A stretch of 64,000 nt of DNA from the NCBI GenBank assembly GCA_033026295.1, contig CM065179.1:22809275-22873274 (forward strand), in the 5' to 3' direction. Origin of the DNA: Channa striata (lineage: Eukaryota; Chordata; Actinopteri; Anabantiformes; Channidae). Of the stretch, positions 58,073 through 64,000 are shown piece by piece. The notes beneath the pieces are model-generated. The model was not told the DNA's origin. It was given only the letters and a program-made list of their open reading frames with translations, and ran no database searches. The position numbers were made by a program, and so were the translations under genes. Position 1 is the first letter of the stretch, and every line of letters starts with the position of its first letter.

Positions 58073-61000
58073 ATGGGACCACACTTCTCTTACAGAAGAT
58101 GATGGCATTTAAATGGCTAGTGAACTATCTGACTTTTGCATTAGGGCCCCACCAAGCAAATGAAGTGCGTACCCCCCCCCATCATTGGTGCCTGCTCTGA
58201 CCATCTATGAGAGGAGTCAGCTCTGTCTTTCACTCTGCAACATAATCCAGCGTACAGTACAGCCTCTATGTGTAAAGTGATCAGATTCTCTGTACTCTCA
58301 ACACAGACACTGAAGTTTAAACAGGGGCTTTTGTCTGAGAGCGAGTCTGTTCTCTGTCAGTAGTTGCACTCAGTCCTGAGCTGCCTGATAGATTCCTGCT
58401 GCAGGTACATTATAAATCACGCAGACGTCTTATTCATTTGTCTCCATCCTCCTCACACCTGGCACTGTGGCAAGGAACTAGGAGAAAACACCATGTTGCT
58501 ATGGATGTGGACATTGATGGTTTGCCTGCACTGTGCAAATCCATATTACAGCTGACAACTGCTCTTCCACAATCTGATTCTTCTCTTGTATTTATACTAC
58601 GGTGGCCCTATGGGGCAAAATGCAACATGGACCAAAACAAGCTGATAAATTCAGAAAACACAAGAAAACTAAAAACTCAATGCAAACTATTACACAATCT
58701 TAAATATTTAGCTCTGTGTTTTGTTAATTTTATCTATTTTTGTTGTGACTGTGATTAGAAAAATGCTGTATTGCTTCATTATTTAAGAATGAATTTCCTT
58801 ATAATCCAGTATTTACTACAACACAAACAATGACTGAATTTTGTGGTGAAATTTTGTGTGGATTAAATCACTTTACTGTAACATTTTGGTTATAGGTCAG
58901 TTATTAATGTAAATACAATAAACTTTTATTTGGTTTAACCCTTAACTGAATAACAAAAAAGGGACCCGAATTAAATCACTGATGTCTCATAAACATGCCG
59001 TTATATTAGGTATGAATTAGTATTATATGTAGGTGTATCTTAGAACCCGTGTTATGACAGTGGTTCTAATATAGAACGCTAAGCTGTACCTTTATCTATA
59101 AACTACATAATATTCCCACTATTTAATTAATTACCCCTGAACATTTTGCCAGTTTGTAATATAACTGAGCAGCACCAACACAAACATCTAAACAGGCAAC
59201 AGCTGTGTTTCAGCTGGACCCTGTAGTTTTCGGTAAACTGGTGAGGCATTCTTATTTCCAGCTGTGGAGTAATACATGTCCTGCCTTAGTAAGAAAGGCA
59301 GAGAGGCAAATATGCAGGTTCCTGAGCAGAAAAGATCCGTATGCGATGGGCTTTTAACACACACTCTGATGAGCTTTTACCCGTTCACCAGTGGACCTCT
59401 CTGACTCTAAGATATATCAAATATAAACAGACAATACAATATTAGCATCAGTGTTGGTTTTGATCTTTACATGGGTTTGTGGACGGTAATAAGAATGTAG
59501 AACTTCACCACACGTATCCTTTAAAGTTAAGTTGGGATATCAAAGAGCTATAAATCCTGGGAGATATTGGCTGGATCATAATCCAATAACCGCGTGCACT
59601 GAGTGGGATTAAAGCTGTTCAATGCACAACACGAAAAACACAAAAGACAGAAAATTAAACTCCATCACATACAGTAGGTACAGTAGCTGACTGAAGAGTG
59701 TTTCTGAATAAATCTTGCGTTTAGTGTAAAAATAACAACCACATTCTTTGCCTTCATAAGTGCTGACTGCAGTTTTCCCCAACAAAGCGCACACATTGCA
59801 GTGAACTGAGTGTTTTCCACTGTGGCGCGCGTTTGATACCGTAGGAATCGCAGCAGCACAGACTCTGGTAGAGATCACTTACTGTAGCAGGACCTGTCAT
59901 GTCAACAGCACTTACAATGACATGACTTACAACTTCTGACAAAATCGAGAGAAGTCCTTGTATTTATAACTACATGCATCATCAGGTACTTTATGAGTCA
60001 GTGCCAACACTGACATGAGTGGGATACTGAAACAGAATTATGAGCATCAGACTGCACTCAGTCCTAGAGGAATCATTTATATGCTGAACATGTATCTTGA
60101 ATTAACAATGTAAATGCATCATTAGCACATTAGAAACAATAGAGTGTAAGGCAAAAGACTATGACTTGTTACACTAATTGAATTAGCAGGTCTGTTAATC
60201 ATGCATAAATAGTGAGTGCACTCTAAGGACAACAAGAGAAATCAAGGTAGCGATTCTCTTTGTTGTCATTTCCTTTTAGAGGCGGCTTTATCAAGCAGGT
60301 CTGCTCCCGTTCTGCAGCCTCCCTCTGAGGCAGCACACACAATTTCAGTGTTTCTGGGTGAGACTGTTCTGTTCACATGCTTTTAGAAATCAGATATAAT
60401 ATGTTTACATAAACATTCTGTCTGTGTCAGTGGAGTATGGAGAAGCTGTAGTCGTGAAAATGACATTTGTTGTGAACAATGGCTCTATTCTGTCGTGACC
60501 CTTTACCCAACGCCATGACTGTAAATGTCAGCATGAGTAATACCAGGGCACAGCTAAACAGAATCCAACCTGTGATTATTTTGTTATGTCCACCTGCACT
60601 TTTCCCACCCTGACATGGTAAAATCTCAGTGAAATAGCATATTTATATCCAGGTCTATTAATGACCACACTGGAATCCACGTGTGTGTGGACATTCAGAC
60701 AATAGACACTGTACATTCGTAACTTTGTTGGACATTAGTGTACAGGTGAACTTTTAACTGTTGACTACATGGAGACGTGAGATGACTGGGACATAATTTA
60801 GAGTTGACAACGTCTTTGCACACAAGACATCTGGGTTAATAGATGAGTGGTAACACACAAAGCTTTAATAAAAGAGACACCAGTTTTTGTCCTCCTTGAA
60901 ATATTTAGTCGGTGTTGTTTGACATTTTAACCAACCCCAAAAAATCTTCTTCTAATACTAACAATCTAATTTTAATGCAACTAATAAAAGTCATGTTTTT

Positions 61001-61719
61001 TGTGTCAAAACCCATCAATATAGCTGCACATGACACTGTCCAATAACGAACTACTGACATGTGGCGAAGGTACCTACTGACCCATAGCAATGGTGCTGGA
61101 AACGACATATAACGGCCATCTTGATGACATCTAAAGCAGGTGACAACAATCCCACAATGCTCAGCAACAGTCATGTGACACAATGGTTCGATGTGGTGGT
61201 ACACACTAGGTGATATCCTTTCATACTGCACAGTATATGGTTTAGTTACAATGATAAGTCACGGCTGTGTTTGTCACACAGTCTCCAGTGTGTGTGAGTA
61301 CGTACTGCAAACTCTACGTTCCCTAGTCAAGGCAGCAAATGTCTAATGAAATTAAGTTATGACAGAAATGACAGCAGACTCTGCCATAGTGGGCAAATTA
61401 TTGGAGACAAATTTAACTTTAGATAATCTATAATACCTCAACAAACAACTGGTAAAGAATTTCATTCAGCAATAATCCTTTTTATTTTACAAGTTTTATT
61501 TCTGCTGTCAATCACTCACAGCAGCACTTGAATGAAGTATTAGATGTATAACTATCACAAACTTGAAGATATTTCTGTTGCTGTCAGGTTGCTGCTGATG
61601 GACAGTTTTTTTGTGGCTAAAGCTTTTTGCTGTTAAGGCCTCTGACCTGCAGATTGCAGATGCATCTCCATTATTTCATGAGGTATACGATTAGATTCCT
61701 TAAAACTTATCACTTCTCT
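58073..61719. other. Non-coding, AT-rich; nothing identified
   Basis: About 3.6 kb of AT-rich spacer. The 108-codon minus frame at 60905-61231 and the 106-codon plus frame at 58438-58758 have no domain or splice framework. No RNA gene is recognised. Confidence 0.5.
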
Positions 61720-62101
61720 ACGGAGCCCTGGAAGGGACATGGTCGAAAAAATATATATACATAGGGGAAAAAAAAAACAAAACCTTTGCGAGATCTTGCA
61801 AAACATTTCATCAGAAAAATACTTCTGGGTTAGTTAGTCAGCATGGATAACACAACAATCGAAGGCACATTTACAGTATGGAAGCCATTCACAGAACTTC
61901 ACTTTGAGCTTGGCCTCAAACATAAACATTAACTCAGTGCTTCGTAGTCAAGTATATTTGCAATAAAAACGGTGGTTTACTGCTTGGGAGCCAACTGACC
62001 CGGAAGTATATCTTGCAAACCATTTTTGGATTTCCCACGAAAGTTTTGCGAGATCTTGCAAATGTTTTGCGATATATATTTGTTTTCTTCCGGGGCTCCG
62101 T
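61720..62101. mobile_element. Foldback MITE with TIRs of about 110 bp
   Basis: The left end ACGGAGCCCTGGAAG (61720) and right end, read on the reverse strand, ACGGAGCCCCGGAAG, differ at one position. Similarity continues inward: TACTTCTGGGTTAGTT on the left corresponds to TACTTCCGGGTCAGTT on the right. The arms are therefore about 61720-61835 and 61993-62101, around a 157-bp middle. The near-palindrome TTGCGAGATCTTGCAAA occurs in both arms. Flanks ACTTCTCT and ACTTCTGC agree at 6 of 8 positions, consistent with an 8-bp target duplication. No transposase remains. An 8-bp duplication would fit several superfamilies (for example hAT); I do not assign one. Confidence 0.75.
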
Positions 62102-63475
62102 ACTTCTGCTCAACTGCACTGATTTCCATCCAGAAAAAGTATAAAATTACACCATTGACAATTTCATGATTGTAGGCAGTAAAATGTGTTACTTTAAGAG
62201 CAATATTGCAAATGATACCAAAAGTATTAACAAAATGAACTGTAATGTTGTTTGGCTATAGGGCTAAAAGACTGAAGACAATCATTATTGATGGAGCCTG
62301 TTTAGCTGGTCTTTCGCAGTATTTCAATGATCTTTACAGCATCTTACGCACACAGCAAAATTCACCAGCTCATATTTAAGATCCAATCAGTTTCAGGACC
62401 TTATTGTTTCAAGCGTGTTGAACAATACTTCAAGCTTCCCGTGCAGTGTTTTTCTGAAAGTTTCTCATGATATTGTTTTCCTGAGAAAAGAAATAAATAA
62501 GTCAAGCGAATGTGGCTGTAAGCCTCAGACCCTCAATCACACACAGCTCCCTTTTCGTCCCCACACAGTGCCCATGGCATGCCCTGACTTGCTTTCTCGC
62601 TCACTTCCACCAAACAGTGAAGGCCGGGGCCAAAATAATTTGTATCTGTTCAATAAAACATTAAAGACCATCATGCCATGTCCTGCTCTCTTTCCCTCTC
62701 CCTCTCCCCTTCTCCCCTGCTCTCAAAGGTCTTGTTAATGTTTCAAAACTGCACATAAGACAGACCAGCCAGACGATTAATTTGAAAGATACCCACAGGG
62801 TACCTGCAGGATTTTTTTCCTGCTCCTCTTGCTTCTGTAGTGTTAACACCTAGCTTTCTTCAGAAATGAAGAATGGAGGGGTGGCAGGCCAGGGAAGGGG
62901 GTGAGGGTAAAAAGCGTACAAAGTGTACCCTGCAGTTATAAAACAGAGCGCTTTTCAAAAACAGCCTTTTGATATGTGAAACACGCCCAAGCGAAATGGG
63001 TTAAATGTTTTAAATGCAACAGTTTTTATTTGTAAGGAGTGTGACGTTTCCGTATACCCACACTAAGTAGCACTTTTGCACTTTATACTAATTCCATCTG
63101 TTTTCTGCCTCCTTAAAAAAAATCATTAGCATCCTCATTTCCACACTGTTTAACATTTTTAATAGGTTGCAGTATAGTGTACAGACGCTGCTGTGCTTTT
63201 TAATGGCCATAAGCTTATGAGCATTTGACCTGATTAAATTCAATTAGATTCAAACAGAAGTTATGACTTCACATGAAATTTAAATTTACAAAAAAGAACT
63301 TTTCCTTAGTGGGCTTGCTGACACGTGGAAAACACTCTTGAAATATTTAAGATAAATGCACAAAATGAGCTGCTGAAAAATTATAGTTTTGGGGCATGAC
63401 ATGCAGGTCAGAGGTAGGCAGTATCCTCCTTAGAAAATAAAAAAATAAAAACAGAGAAGAAAGAAGATCGGATCA
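62102..63475. other. Non-coding; nothing identified
   Basis: AT-rich spacer with a pyrimidine-rich stretch near 62690-62725. Frames of 62-107 codons have no domain. Confidence 0.5.
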
Positions 63476-63700
63476 TTCTTTCAGCAGGGCTTCACTGTGC
63501 TCTAACACCATGCTCTGCCTTATCGACGTTGGCTGTGTTATTCCACAGCTCCTCTTTTAAAGCAACTCTAAATGCTGAGCTATGAAAACAAATGCATTTT
63601 AGATAAATAGTTTAAACTCGGGCAAATAAATGATTTATTTAAACTCATAAATAATTTCATCAAAATATCCCAAAGCACTTTTTTTTTTTGCCTCATTGTA
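63476..63700. promoter_or_regulatory. Candidate regulatory block (weak)
   Basis: Balanced, then TAAT- and AAAT-rich sequence with GTTTAAACTCGGGCAAATAA and GATTTATTTAAAC patches near 63610-63645. Weak support from texture only. Confidence 0.2.
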
Positions 63701-64000
63701 CATCATTTTCTAAGTATGCTAGATGAGCCCTCATTTATTTTCAAATATCACACCATGTCTCTTGTAAATATGTATACTGGTCTTTCTACTTATTTATTTT
63801 ACAGATCTGATTTTAATATTTCATTCTCAGCATAAAGTTGTATTTGTTTCCAAGGGCATGATAGCATGAAATAAATATCAGAAGGATAATTCCCAGTCTT
63901 AACATATTGGAGCGCATGAATCATTTAAAAGAAACAGATTTTGTACATAAAGCCAAGGCCTAATTTTCGGAGCTGCACAGTTTGAAAATGTTAATCAGTA
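63701..64000. other. AT-rich end of window; nothing identified
   Basis: AT-rich sequence with no supported feature. It continues beyond the window edge. Confidence 0.5.

Noticed and set aside
1..64000. CRISPR arrays, phage, operons or other prokaryotic defence systems
   Set aside because: No regularly spaced repeats, no gene clusters, and vertebrate-type repeats and microsatellites throughout.
1..64000. A previously undescribed biological system
   Set aside because: Nothing beyond candidate regulatory islands, hairpins and transposon remnants could be supported. Claiming more would go past the evidence.

Overview
The window looks like nuclear DNA from a ray-finned (teleost, probably percomorph) fish, and I find no gene in it that I can name. 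The organism call rests on repeat content. There is a LINE-type 3' tail at about 13.55-13.87 kb ending in the fish-typical block around 'ATATAAATAAAGTTAAATTGAA', a Tc1/mariner-like transposon remnant at 53.47-54.01 kb, and a widespread teleost SINE-like unit at about 53.01-53.29 kb. (CA)n/(GA)n/(TG)n microsatellites are abundant and base composition is moderate. There are no bacterial operons, Shine-Dalgarno-led genes, tRNAs, rRNAs or CRISPR arrays. The longest stop-free reading frame is 145 codons. By my rough estimate a random sequence of this length and composition gives several frames of about 130 codons, so the frame spectrum does not point to coding. || Layout. 0-13 kb: non-coding DNA with several GC-balanced, repeat-free blocks that resemble conserved regulatory elements (about 0.75-1.4, 3.5-4.5, 8.1-8.4, 9.9-10.3 and 11.7-12.3 kb), plus homopolymers and G-quadruplex-like G-runs. 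13.5-13.9 kb: LINE 3' end. 15.6-16.35 kb: another regulatory-looking block, then a (CA)13 tract and a strong G-quadruplex motif. 17.76 kb: a short exon-like ORF with a good splice donor. 19.4-21.8 kb: the most striking part of the window, with a near-consensus CTCF motif, a CpG-rich stretch with a GC-rich perfect hairpin, homeodomain/octamer-rich blocks, and a pyrimidine tract followed by a purine tract. 23.6-28.6 kb: a long run of regulatory-looking blocks, including a PBX-MEIS composite site and an octamer. 32.8 kb: a perfect 35-bp hairpin. 34.6-36.1 kb: further blocks and a 75-bp nested hairpin with paired AP-1 cores. 37.06-37.41 kb and 41.33-41.48 kb: two more weak exon-like segments. 42-49.4 kb: regulatory-looking blocks. 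52.7-54.0 kb: a cluster of three transposon/SINE remnants. 55.1-55.8 kb: a regulatory-looking block. 61.72-62.10 kb: a foldback MITE with TIRs of about 110 bp. || Interpretation (inference): this is best read as a gene desert or very large intron of a developmental-regulator locus, with clustered candidate enhancers. I could not determine the target gene. Conservation, the key evidence for calling an enhancer, cannot be tested from one sequence, so those calls carry low confidence. I found no convincing previously undescribed biological system; the points most worth checking are the 19.4-21.8 kb cluster, the perfect and nested hairpins, the foldback MITE, the rearranged Tc1-like copy and the three exon-like segments.
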